A DNA stretch of 64,000 bases from positions 1-64,000 of the forward strand of contig NZ_CP128595.1 of the NCBI RefSeq assembly GCF_030444335.1, read 5' to 3'. Source of the stretch: Polaribacter huanghezhanensis (GTDB lineage Bacteria; Bacteroidota; Bacteroidia; Flavobacteriales; Flavobacteriaceae). Positions 55,434 to 64,000 of this stretch are shown in pieces (the stretch's first letter is position 1; the number at the start of each line of letters is the position of its first letter). The position numbers were made by a program, and so were the translations under genes. The notes below the pieces were generated by a model that made no database searches, was not told the DNA's origin, and saw nothing but the letters and a program-made list of their open reading frames with translations.

Positions 55434-56750
55434 TTATTCTTCGTCTTTCCAGTTCAATCGATCTTGTTGATTGTATTGCCAAGGCGCTCCGTTATTTTCG
55501 ATGTTGGTCATCATCGCATTTAATTCTTGTGGAGCAGCACTTTCTTCCATCACCAAATATCTTCTCATATCAATAATAATTGATAATGGGTCTATATTTA
55601 CAGGACATTCCTCAACACAAGCATTACAACTTGTACACGCCCACAATTCTTCTGGAGAAATATAATCGTTTAATAATTGTTTCCCGTCGTCTTTAAAAGT
55701 TCCGCCGTTGGCATCAATATTTGCACCAACTTCTTCCATTCTATCACGCGTTTTCATCATAATTGCTCTTGGCGATAATTCTTTTCCTGTAAGATTTGCC
55801 GGACAAGCAGATGTACAACGACCACATTCTGTACACGTATACGCATTCATTAATTGCACCCAATTTAAATCGGTTACATCAGAAGCTCCAAATTTTTCAG
55901 GAACCTCATCTTCTGCTCCTTCAGCAGGCGCAGCGTAAGGATCGGCACTTGGATCCATCATTAACTGTACTTCTTTTGTTACGGCTTCTAAATTATCTAA
56001 TTGTCCTTTTGGTTGCAATTTTGCGTAAAACGTATTTGGAAACGCTAATAAAATATGCAGATGTTTAGAATAATATAAATAATTTAAAAATGATAAAATT
56101 CCCACAATATGAATCCACCACGCTATTTGCTCAATAATATGCAACGTTTCTGGTGAAAGGCCGTTTAATAATAGATAAACAAATTGACTAATTGGATTTC
56201 CAATTCCTGCTTCTTGAAAAGTGATGTCCGAAGCGTTCATCACAATAAACAAAGTCATTAAAACCATTTCGAAATACAGAATAATATTTCCATCATTCTT
56301 TGGCCAACCAGTCATTTCTTTATTCCAAAAACGCTTAATTCTGATCACATTTCTACGAATCCAAAAGACCGTTACTGCAACAAATACAATGGCTGCTAAG
56401 ATTTCAAAAGTTCCGATTAAAAAACCATAAAAAGCATCGCCAAGAAGTGGTTGAAAAACTCTGTGTGTTCCAAACAATCCATCGATAATAATTTCTAAAA
56501 CTTCAATATTAATGATGATAAAACCAAGATACACAGCAACGTGTAAAATTCCAGAAACTGGACGACGAACCATTTTGTATTGTCCCAAAGCAATTTTTGT
56601 CATGTTTTTCCATCGCGCAAGTTTGTAATCTGATCTATCTACCTCTTTACCTAAGTTGATATTGCGAATTAATTTGCGAATATTCTTTACAAAAAAACCG
56701 ATTCCGACTATCAGTACAAGTGCAAAAATAATGTTTGGTAGGTATTGCAT
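55434..56750 (-). CDS. Membrane-bound [4Fe-4S] ferredoxin-type electron transfer protein
   Basis: This 438 aa protein has an N-terminal membrane part with five or six helices (about 1-240, heme-b-like NarI-type region with several His) and a C-terminal di-cluster ferredoxin domain: CTECGRCTSACPANLTG and CTSCNACVEECPVNIDP. It resembles the DsrK/GlpC-type integral Fe-S subunits. With the CCG protein downstream it may transfer electrons between the menaquinone pool and a cytoplasmic donor. Confidence 0.88.
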   Translation of the reverse strand: MQYLPNIIFALVLIVGIGFFVKNIRKLIRNINLGKEVDRSDYKLARWKNMTKIALGQYKMVRRPVSGILHVAVYLGFIIINIEVLEIIIDGLFGTHRVFQPLLGDAFYGFLIGTFEILAAIVFVAVTVFWIRRNVIRIKRFWNKEMTGWPKNDGNIILYFEMVLMTLFIVMNASDITFQEAGIGNPISQFVYLLLNGLSPETLHIIEQIAWWIHIVGILSFLNYLYYSKHLHILLAFPNTFYAKLQPKGQLDNLEAVTKEVQLMMDPSADPYAAPAEGAEDEVPEKFGASDVTDLNWVQLMNAYTCTECGRCTSACPANLTGKELSPRAIMMKTRDRMEEVGANIDANGGTFKDDGKQLLNDYISPEELWACTSCNACVEECPVNIDPLSIIIDMRRYLVMEESAAPQELNAMMTNIENNGAPWQYNQQDRLNWKDEE

Positions 56751-56863
56751 ATCTATTTATTTGGTCCGTTTATTTTTTTTGATATTCTATTGATGTTCGT
56801 CATCAGAAATTAGCTAAAAATAGTAATTTAGAGTTTCCACTTTTTTCTTAAAGAAAAACAGCT

Positions 56864-57829
56864 TTAATTACTGGTTTCGTTTTTTGCATTTTTTTTAGGA
56901 TCATAAGGCACAGCTCTTTTTCCGAATAAAGAAAAGTGTACAAAACGTTTTGGGTTTAATTTCATTTCTCTAATCAACTCTTCCAATTCTTTAGACATAT
57001 TGGTTAAGTTATTATACATCGCATCGTCTTTTACTAATTTTCCTAATGAGCCTTCTCCTTTTTGGATTCCAACCATTAATAAATTCACATAATCTAAAGA
57101 TTCTTGTGCTTTTTTAATGGTTAAACCAATGTTTGCATTGACTAAAGTATCAGACAATTTCATTAAATTTTCTGTGATAACTCTGGTATTATCAAACGTA
57201 TTTTTGATTCCGACTTTACTAGAATCTAATAATTGATTTACAGAACCTAAAGTTTTTCTAAAATCTGTAATGGTTTGCTCTAATCCTAAAATACTATTGT
57301 TTAAACTTTTTCTAGCTTTAACATCTAACGTCTGATTTAATCCTAATAATAAAGAATCCGCACTAACAATTACGTTTTCTAATTTTGCTTGAAGCGGATT
57401 TAACTTTTCTCCCACAGTTGAAAAAATATCTGATTCCACTTCTCCTTTTAAATAATCTCCATCAACAGCAGCATCGCCTTCATATGATGGAATAATTGCT
57501 AAAGATTGACCTCCCATTAAACTGGCACTATAAATTTTTGCAATGCTATTTTTTGAAAACTGAAAATCATTTTCTACCAACAACTCTACAACTAATTTTC
57601 CTTTTTTATCTGGACTTGAATTGAACTTTATATTAACAACACTACCAACCTGTAAACCATTAATAGTGACAGCACTAGACTTTTTTAGACCTTGTATATT
57701 ATTATATTCTACGTAAAAATAGCGTTGATTCTTTGAGAAAATATTTTCTCCTTTTAAAAAGTTAAACCCCCAAATAAAAAGAGCAATAACTACAACTGCA
57801 ACAAATCCCGTTTTTAGTTCTCTAGACAT
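56864..57829 (-). CDS. MlaD/MCE family protein
   Basis: This 321 aa protein has an N-terminal signal anchor (about residues 8-26) and an MCE domain (about 35-130: YVEYNNIQGLKKSSAVTINGLQVGSVVNI, SLMGGQSLAIIP). A long coiled-coil-rich region (about 135-290) follows. MlaD-like proteins form hexameric periplasmic rings in phospholipid transport between membranes. The partner MlaE/MlaF genes are not in the window. Confidence 0.92.
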   Translation of the reverse strand: MSRELKTGFVAVVVIALFIWGFNFLKGENIFSKNQRYFYVEYNNIQGLKKSSAVTINGLQVGSVVNIKFNSSPDKKGKLVVELLVENDFQFSKNSIAKIYSASLMGGQSLAIIPSYEGDAAVDGDYLKGEVESDIFSTVGEKLNPLQAKLENVIVSADSLLLGLNQTLDVKARKSLNNSILGLEQTITDFRKTLGSVNQLLDSSKVGIKNTFDNTRVITENLMKLSDTLVNANIGLTIKKAQESLDYVNLLMVGIQKGEGSLGKLVKDDAMYNNLTNMSKELEELIREMKLNPKRFVHFSLFGKRAVPYDPKKNAKNETSN

Positions 57830-57884
57830 ACATTCTTATTTAAGTAACAATATTACTAATTATTTTTTGGAGATTATACCTAAA

Positions 57885-59006
57885 TCACCTTGTTTTTAAT
57901 GCTTGTTTTACTGAAATTTTTTCACCATCCTTAAAAGCGGCAATAAAGGCAGATCTATATCCTTTCTTTTTTACTCTTTTAAGTAGTGACTGTATATTTT
58001 TATAATTGGTTGTTTTGCCATAATAATACTTATAAAACCTTCCCACTTTTATACTTTCTACATCTTTTAATCCTTTAAAATTGTACGCTTTTGTCGCTAT
58101 CTTTTTTCTGCTAGAAGCAATCTGAATTTTATACTCAACCTGAGTTGTTTGTACTACATCTTTAGGCTCTACTACAACTGGATATTTATCCACAGAAACA
58201 ACATCAACGGTGTTTATTTTTAATTGATTCACAAAAGAAACAATAGAACTCGCAATGTTTTTTGCCATTGCTTGTTGCCCACTTCTAGAATTTAAAAAAC
58301 GTCCTTCTTTTTTATTGGTTAAGAAACCTAATTCTACTAACACACTTGGCATAATGGTTTCTCGTAATACTTGAAAATTATCCATTTTTACATATCTGTT
58401 GTGGCGATTTAATTTGGTAACAAGATTGTTCTGAATGAGGCTTGCCAATTGCAAACTTCGATCTAAATTTTCTTCTTGTAACAACGACAAGCCAATGACA
58501 GATTCAGGCGAATTTGGATCGTAATTATAATTTTGTTTGTAATCTTTCTCTAACAAAATCACACTGTTTTCTCTTTTTGCTATTTCTAAATTTTGCCGAT
58601 TTCCTCTTGCCCCCAACACAAAAGTTCCAATCCCATAAGCATTTGTAGTATGAGAATCACAATGAATAGACACAAACAAATCTGCTTTTATCCTATTGGC
58701 AACACTTCCACGTTTCCACAACTCTATAAAAACATCTTTTTTACGTGTAAAAACAACCTTAATGTCTTTTTCCTTTCCGATGATTTTACCAACTTCTAAT
58801 GCTACTTTTAAAGCGATATTTTTTTCTCGATAACCGTTGCCAATATTTCCTGGATCATGACCTCCATGACCAGCATCTAAAACAATTGTGTATGTTTTTT
58901 TTTGCGCAAAACTAAATTCTGATGCACTTAAAAAAAATAAGCTGCATATAAAAAGAGTAAAAAGCTTCGTTTTATGATTATATTTAAGGTGTTCTACTAT
59001 TGGCAT
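57885..59006 (-). CDS. N-acetylmuramoyl-L-alanine amidase with SPOR domain
   Basis: This ~373 aa periplasmic enzyme cleaves the amide bond between MurNAc and the stem peptide. It has a signal peptide (ending EFSFAQ), an Amidase_3 domain with zinc ligands in LDAGHGGHDPGNIG and SIHCDSHTT and the catalytic Glu in VLVELGFLTNKKE, and a C-terminal SPOR domain (about 290-370). The start is ATG at 59006, one codon after a TTG at 59009. It is divergent from the LptD-like gene. Confidence 0.94.
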   Translation of the reverse strand: MPIVEHLKYNHKTKLFTLFICSLFFLSASEFSFAQKKTYTIVLDAGHGGHDPGNIGNGYREKNIALKVALEVGKIIGKEKDIKVVFTRKKDVFIELWKRGSVANRIKADLFVSIHCDSHTTNAYGIGTFVLGARGNRQNLEIAKRENSVILLEKDYKQNYNYDPNSPESVIGLSLLQEENLDRSLQLASLIQNNLVTKLNRHNRYVKMDNFQVLRETIMPSVLVELGFLTNKKEGRFLNSRSGQQAMAKNIASSIVSFVNQLKINTVDVVSVDKYPVVVEPKDVVQTTQVEYKIQIASSRKKIATKAYNFKGLKDVESIKVGRFYKYYYGKTTNYKNIQSLLKRVKKKGYRSAFIAAFKDGEKISVKQALKTR

Positions 59007-59067
59007 CAATATTTTTACTTAATTTTGGCTTTTCAAATTTGGCACTTCAACAATTGAAGTATATTTT

Positions 59068-59075
59068 TACATTTG
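59068..59075 (+). promoter_or_regulatory. Putative -7 box (TACATTTG) of the LptD-like gene
   Basis: TAnnTTTG match 24 nt upstream of TTG 59099, which supports that start over the longer frame. Confidence 0.5.
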
Positions 59076-59098
59076 TCACAAAAATAGCATTAAAAGCA

Positions 59099-61711
59099 TT
59101 GCAATCAAACATACCACACATACTTTTATTTAGCTTCCTTAGCCTTTTTTGCTTACAAAATGGTTTTGCTCAAGATATAAAACCAAAAACCAAACCAATT
59201 CCACTTCTTAAAGATAAAAAATCTTCCTTAAAAAAGGACAGTCTTTTGCTAAAGAAAAAATTAGACACCGTTAAAATTGATACGATTGTTAAACCTAAAA
59301 GCGCTATTGAATCAAAAATAACACACAATGCTTTAGATTATATTTTACAAAATGCGAAAACAAAACAAATTGAATTGTACAATCAAGCACACGTTACTTA
59401 TGAAGATATCGATCTAAAAGCGGGTTATATTTTAATCGACAATAAAAAAAATACTCTTTTTGCTAAAGGAATAAAAGATAGTTTAGGGTATACGCAAAGA
59501 CCTGTTTTTAAACAAGGTTCTCAAGAATCTGAGCAAGATTCTATTTTGTATAATTTTAAAACAAGGCGCACTCTAATTTACAACATCAAAACCAATCAAT
59601 CTGGAATGATTACCTATGGCGAAAAGATGAAAAAAGTAAATGATTCAACTATTTTTCTAAGAAATATAAAATTTACAACTTCAGATAAAATACACCCAGA
59701 TTATTATATAAAAAGCAGAAAAGCAAAATTAGTTCCTGGTAAAAAAATTATCGTCGGGCTTAGTAATTTGGTTGTTGCAGATGTTCCAACACCCATTGCA
59801 ATTCCCTTTGCTTATTTTCCAATGACAGACAAAAGAGCTTCTGGTTTTATCATTCCAACTTGGGGACAAACAAGTAGTCAAGGTTATTTTTTACAAAATG
59901 GTGGTTATTATTTGGCTTTAAACGATTATTTAGACATTTCTTTGATGGGAGATGTTTATACCAATGGAAGTTGGGGTTTGCGATCAGAATCTAGCTATGT
60001 TGTGCGGTACAAATACAATGGTAATTTTAGTTTACGCTACGAAAACTTAATTAGAAGTGTAAAAGGTTTTGATGATTATAGTAAATCAGCTAACTTTAAT
60101 GTTCAGTGGTCTCATAATCAAGATGTAAAATCAAATCCGAATGCACGTTTTTCTGCTTCTGTAAACTTAGGAAGCAGTAAATATTTTAGAGAATCTTTAA
60201 ACGAAGTAAATAGCAATGATTTCCTAACAAACACCTTAAGTTCTTCCATTTCTTATTATAAAAAATTCGTTGGAACACCTTTTAATTTAAACGCTACTGC
60301 AAGCCATTCTCAAAATACAAATACACAAAAAATTACAATGACGTTGCCTTCTTTACAAGTGAATATGGATAGAGTTTATCCATTTGCTGGTAAAGGTGGA
60401 ATAAAGAAAAATGCATTACAAAAAGTTGGTTTGAATTATAGTATGAAAGGAGATTACAGAATTAACACTGTAGATTCTCTCTTTTTTAAGCCTGAAATGT
60501 TTAAAACTGCTAAAGCTGGCGTACAACATACAGCATCAGCAAATACAAATATGAAAGTATTAAAATACTTCACCTTATCGCCAAGTGCAAATTTTAAAGA
60601 AGTTTGGAACTGGGATTATATCAACAGATATTATGATGCAACATCTGGAACCGCAATTAAAGATACCGTTAGAGGTTTTAAAAGCTTTAGAGAATATAGC
60701 GCAGGTGTTTCTTTAGGAACTACTATTTATGGTCAATTCAATTTTAAAGGAAGATTAAAATCAATACGTCATACAATGAGACCATCAATTACTTATGGAT
60801 ATCGGCCAGATTTTGCAGACAAATACAATCAACAAGTACAGCAAAGTATAGATCCTACAGATATTTTAACCTACTCGCCTTTTGAAAACGGAATTTACGG
60901 AAGCCCTGGAGCTGGTTTATCAAACTCAATCGGAATTAACATCAGTAATGTTTTAGAAGCCAAAATAGCCTCCAAAGATTCTTTAGACACCGAAGACAAA
61001 AAAATAACCTTGCTAAACAATTTAAACTTTAGTACCAGTTACAACATCGCTGCGGATAGTTTAAAATGGAGCCCTGTTTCTATGAATGCCGGAACTCGCT
61101 TTTTTAAAGATAAATTGTCTATCAATTTTGGAGCCACATTAGATCCTTATCAAATTGACACAAAAGGAAATAGAATTAATAAAATTAACAGCAGCATATT
61201 TAGATTGACAAGCGCAAACATTTCTGCCAATGTTTCATTTTCTAGTAAAGATTTTGAGAAAAAGGAAAAAGCAACATCTAACAATACAAATCAAAATCAG
61301 TTTGGGTCTTCTTCTACAAACACAAAAAACAAGAACAATAAAGACGTAAAAGAAACCAAATTGTACAACGCAACAATTCCTTGGAATATTAATATTGCAT
61401 ATGCTGTAAATTACTCTAATTATGGCATTTCAAATAGCGGAATTGGTTCTAACTCTTTAATGTTTAATGGCGATTTAGAATTATCCCCAAAATGGAAAGT
61501 AAGATATAGTTCTGGGTACGATTTTAAAAATAAAGGTTTTACCTATACTCGTTTAGGGTTTACAAGAGATTTAGATAGTTGGAGTTTTAATTTTGATTGG
61601 TCTCCATTTGGCACCAACAAATCTTATTATTTTAGAATTGGCGTAAACTCAAGTATGTTAAGCGATTTAAAATGGGATAAACGGAATTTACCGGATAGAT
61701 TGTTGTTTTAG
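59099..61711 (+). CDS. Putative LPS-assembly protein LptD (OstA-type)
   Basis: LptD inserts lipopolysaccharide in the outer leaflet of the outer membrane. The protein has a signal peptide ending LQNGFAQ, an OstA/LptA-like N-terminal domain (IELYNQAHVTYEDIDLKAGYILID, TNQSGMITYGEKMKKVNDSTIF), the PIPIAFAYFP-type region (PTPIAIPFAYFPMTDKRASG), and a long beta-barrel. The frame is open from TTG 59000, but TTG 59099 gives a canonical signal peptide (MQSNIPHILLFSFLSLF) and follows a TACATTTG promoter box, so I use that (870 aa). It diverges from the amidase gene. Confidence 0.9.
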   Translation: MQSNIPHILLFSFLSLFCLQNGFAQDIKPKTKPIPLLKDKKSSLKKDSLLLKKKLDTVKIDTIVKPKSAIESKITHNALDYILQNAKTKQIELYNQAHVTYEDIDLKAGYILIDNKKNTLFAKGIKDSLGYTQRPVFKQGSQESEQDSILYNFKTRRTLIYNIKTNQSGMITYGEKMKKVNDSTIFLRNIKFTTSDKIHPDYYIKSRKAKLVPGKKIIVGLSNLVVADVPTPIAIPFAYFPMTDKRASGFIIPTWGQTSSQGYFLQNGGYYLALNDYLDISLMGDVYTNGSWGLRSESSYVVRYKYNGNFSLRYENLIRSVKGFDDYSKSANFNVQWSHNQDVKSNPNARFSASVNLGSSKYFRESLNEVNSNDFLTNTLSSSISYYKKFVGTPFNLNATASHSQNTNTQKITMTLPSLQVNMDRVYPFAGKGGIKKNALQKVGLNYSMKGDYRINTVDSLFFKPEMFKTAKAGVQHTASANTNMKVLKYFTLSPSANFKEVWNWDYINRYYDATSGTAIKDTVRGFKSFREYSAGVSLGTTIYGQFNFKGRLKSIRHTMRPSITYGYRPDFADKYNQQVQQSIDPTDILTYSPFENGIYGSPGAGLSNSIGINISNVLEAKIASKDSLDTEDKKITLLNNLNFSTSYNIAADSLKWSPVSMNAGTRFFKDKLSINFGATLDPYQIDTKGNRINKINSSIFRLTSANISANVSFSSKDFEKKEKATSNNTNQNQFGSSSTNTKNKNNKDVKETKLYNATIPWNINIAYAVNYSNYGISNSGIGSNSLMFNGDLELSPKWKVRYSSGYDFKNKGFTYTRLGFTRDLDSWSFNFDWSPFGTNKSYYFRIGVNSSMLSDLKWDKRNLPDRLLF

Positions 61712-61813
61712 GAATTAGGAAAAAATAAAATTTTAAACCCAAATTACGACAATAAGATTAAACTTTGTATCTCAAAAAAAAAATGACCCTTTGAACCTAA
61801 AAAAAATAAAAAC

Positions 61814-62194
61814 ATGAAAACAATCATTACAACAACAAAAGCTCCAGCGCCAATTGGGCCATATAATCAAGCGACGTTAGTTGGAAACACTTTATATACT
61901 TCTGGTCAGATTGCAATAAACCCTGCAAATGGCGAATTGGTTTTAGATGATATTTCTACAGAAACTAAACAAGTTATGGAAAATGTAAAAGCCGTTTTAG
62001 AAGCTGCAGAAATGACTTTTGAAAACATTGTAAAAACTTCTATTTTTATTTCTGATATGGAAAATTTTGGAGCAATTAATACAGTGTACGCAACGTATTT
62101 TAACGAAGCAACTGCACCTGCAAGAGAAACTGTAGAAGTTGCCAATTTACCTAAATATGTAAATGTAGAAATTAGTGTGATTGCTGTTAAATAG
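61814..62194 (+). CDS. RidA family reactive intermediate/imine deaminase
   Basis: This 126 aa protein belongs to the RidA/YjgF family: KAPAPIGPYNQATLVGNTLYTSGQIAINPANGEL, later VKTSIFISDMENF and APARETVEVANLPKYVNVEISVIAV with the conserved Arg of the active site. It hydrolyses reactive enamine/imine intermediates from amino acid metabolism. The 3' end overlaps the convergent mgsA by 8 bp. Confidence 0.95.
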   Translation: MKTIITTTKAPAPIGPYNQATLVGNTLYTSGQIAINPANGELVLDDISTETKQVMENVKAVLEAAEMTFENIVKTSIFISDMENFGAINTVYATYFNEATAPARETVEVANLPKYVNVEISVIAVK

Positions 62195-62549
62195 CTTTAA
62201 TTAATAAATCTGCAGTTGCAGGATTTGTTGCCAAAGGTACATTGTGCACATCACAAATTCTTAACAACATTATAATGTCTGGTTCATGCGGATGTTTTGC
62301 ATGTGGATCTCTAAAAAATAACACCATATTACATTTACCTTCTGCAACTCTACTTGCAATTTGTGCATCACCTCCAATTGGTCCTGATAAAAATTTAGTA
62401 ACTTTAAAACCCGCCTTTTCTGCTTTATCCCCTGTATTTCCTGTAGATACAAGATTAATTCTTTTTTGTAAAAGAGCCTCTTTGTGCTCATTTAAAAACT
62501 GAACCATCTCTGCTTTTTTACCATCGTGGGCAATAATTGCTATTTCCAT
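62187..62549 (-). CDS. mgsA: Methylglyoxal synthase MgsA
   Basis: MgsA converts dihydroxyacetone phosphate to methylglyoxal and phosphate. The 120 aa protein has the N-terminal IAIIAHDGKKAEMVQFL block, the phosphate site STGNTGDKAEKAGF, and the catalytic GPIGGDAQIASRVAEGKCNMVLFFRDP with Asp residues. It lies 84 bp from gapA on the same strand, tying a glycolytic overflow valve to lower glycolysis. Confidence 0.95.
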   Translation of the reverse strand: MEIAIIAHDGKKAEMVQFLNEHKEALLQKRINLVSTGNTGDKAEKAGFKVTKFLSGPIGGDAQIASRVAEGKCNMVLFFRDPHAKHPHEPDIIMLLRICDVHNVPLATNPATADLLIKAI

Positions 62550-62633
62550 ATAAAAATTTAATTATTGTTAAAAATAAAAAAAACCTGACAGAAAAAATAC
62601 TATCAAGCTTTGTATATTTTAAATTTATTTCTT

Positions 62634-63632
<999 letters not shown>

Positions 63633-63642
63633 TTATTTAGTT

Positions 63643-64000
63643 TTATGTAGACATAATATCAGAAACTCTTAAAAGTTCTTGATCTATAATATGTCCACCT
63701 TTTATTGCTTCTTTAAGTTCTGTAGTAATGACTTCGTTGTCTTTTAAACCAACCATGTAATTACTTTTATTTTCTAATAATAATTCTACTGCTTTTACTC
63801 CTAATCTACTTGCTAGTACTCGATCAAAACAACTTGGAGAACCTCCTCTTTGCATATGACCCAAAACTGAAACTCTTACTTCATATTCTAGCAAATTATC
63901 TTCTACATACTTTGCTAATTCGTACACATTTTTACCAGATTTATCACCTTCAGCAACAACAACAATACTTGATGATTTTCCTGAATTTTTACTTCTTTTA
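63643..64000 (-). CDS. pfkA: 6-Phosphofructokinase, C-terminal part (cut by window end)
   Basis: The frame is open to the end of the window and continues into the next sequence. The visible C-terminal part reads VVVAEGDKSGKNVYELAKYVED and VSVLGHMQRGGSPSCFDRVLASRLG, matching PfkA. PfkA phosphorylates fructose-6-phosphate. Together with gapA it forms a glycolytic operon (10 bp gap). Confidence 0.95.
   Translation of the reverse strand, partial: KRSKNSGKSSSIVVVAEGDKSGKNVYELAKYVEDNLLEYEVRVSVLGHMQRGGSPSCFDRVLASRLGVKAVELLLENKSNYMVGLKDNEVITTELKEAIKGGHIIDQELLRVSDIMST

Noticed and set aside
58187..58195. TTATCCACA, a perfect DnaA box
   Set aside because: A single box inside the amidase coding sequence with no cluster; not evidence for an origin.
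59000..59098. Longer N-terminus of the LptD-like protein from TTG 59000
   Set aside because: It would place an extra 33 residues before a normal signal peptide and would overlap the start of the divergent amidase gene and a promoter box.

Overview
The window is a 64 kb piece of an AT-rich chromosome from a member of the Bacteroidota, almost certainly a marine Flavobacteriaceae (Polaribacter/Tenacibaculum-like; the genus is a guess). The evidence is promoter boxes of the TAnnTTTG type, cargo proteins with type IX secretion (T9SS) sorting domains, a menaquinone-only quinone pathway, a monomeric NADP isocitrate dehydrogenase, an LptD-like protein, and many short lipoproteins. Gene density is high and most genes are housekeeping. 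I see no prophage, transposase, CRISPR array, rRNA or tRNA.

Layout. 1-6.7 kb: dnaA, a thioesterase, yigZ, a DMT transporter, a HAD hydrolase, ribD, a GNAT acetyltransferase and prmC. 6.7-16.6 kb: an accessory surface-protein locus with two giant T9SS-secreted repeat proteins. Their heads differ, but their last ~986 residues are almost identical over a ~2.96 kb direct DNA repeat; a small secreted protein lies between them. 16.7-23.8 kb: a Tat/lipoprotein epimerase, an FAD dehydrogenase, a VTT/DedA protein, a DUF1456 protein, a frameshifted TlpA-like gene and a hybrid histidine kinase. 23.9-29.1 kb: a penicillin-acylase lipoprotein, a Crp/Fnr regulator with a methyltransferase and an FNR-type box between them, a DoxX protein and an ECF sigma factor. 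29.2-38 kb: trmD, a glycosyltransferase, rplS, a ~440 nt unannotated transcript with its own promoter and terminator, icd, murQ, an ATP-grasp protein and a basic secreted protein with a sigma-54-like promoter. 38-45 kb: ettA, a small membrane protein, a fadH-type reductase, and a redox operon (FMN reductase, YjdI-type ferredoxin, MarR, two pirins) with a palindromic operator. 45-47.5 kb: an acyl-CoA carboxylase subunit and a YebC protein. 47.5-56.8 kb: a long minus-strand run containing menE, menC and menA with membrane, Fe-S and lipoprotein genes. 56.8-64 kb: MlaD, an amidase with SPOR domain, LptD-like, RidA, mgsA, gapA and pfkA (cut by the window edge).

How the genes work together. Cell-envelope work recurs: MlaD, amidase, LptD, murQ, SPOR lipoprotein and T9SS cargo. 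Quinone and electron transport (menE/C/A and the membrane Fe-S pair) forms a second theme. mgsA beside gapA/pfkA joins the methylglyoxal bypass to lower glycolysis. The MarR/pirin/ferredoxin/FMN-reductase operon looks like a stress-responsive redox module.

Most interesting items: the adhesin pair with a 3 kb near-perfect repeat (possible head swapping), the ~440 nt structured transcript between rplS and icd, four genes whose promoter box ends exactly 4 nt before the ATG (probable leaderless mRNAs), and a palindromic repeat that has become part of the ribD reading frame.
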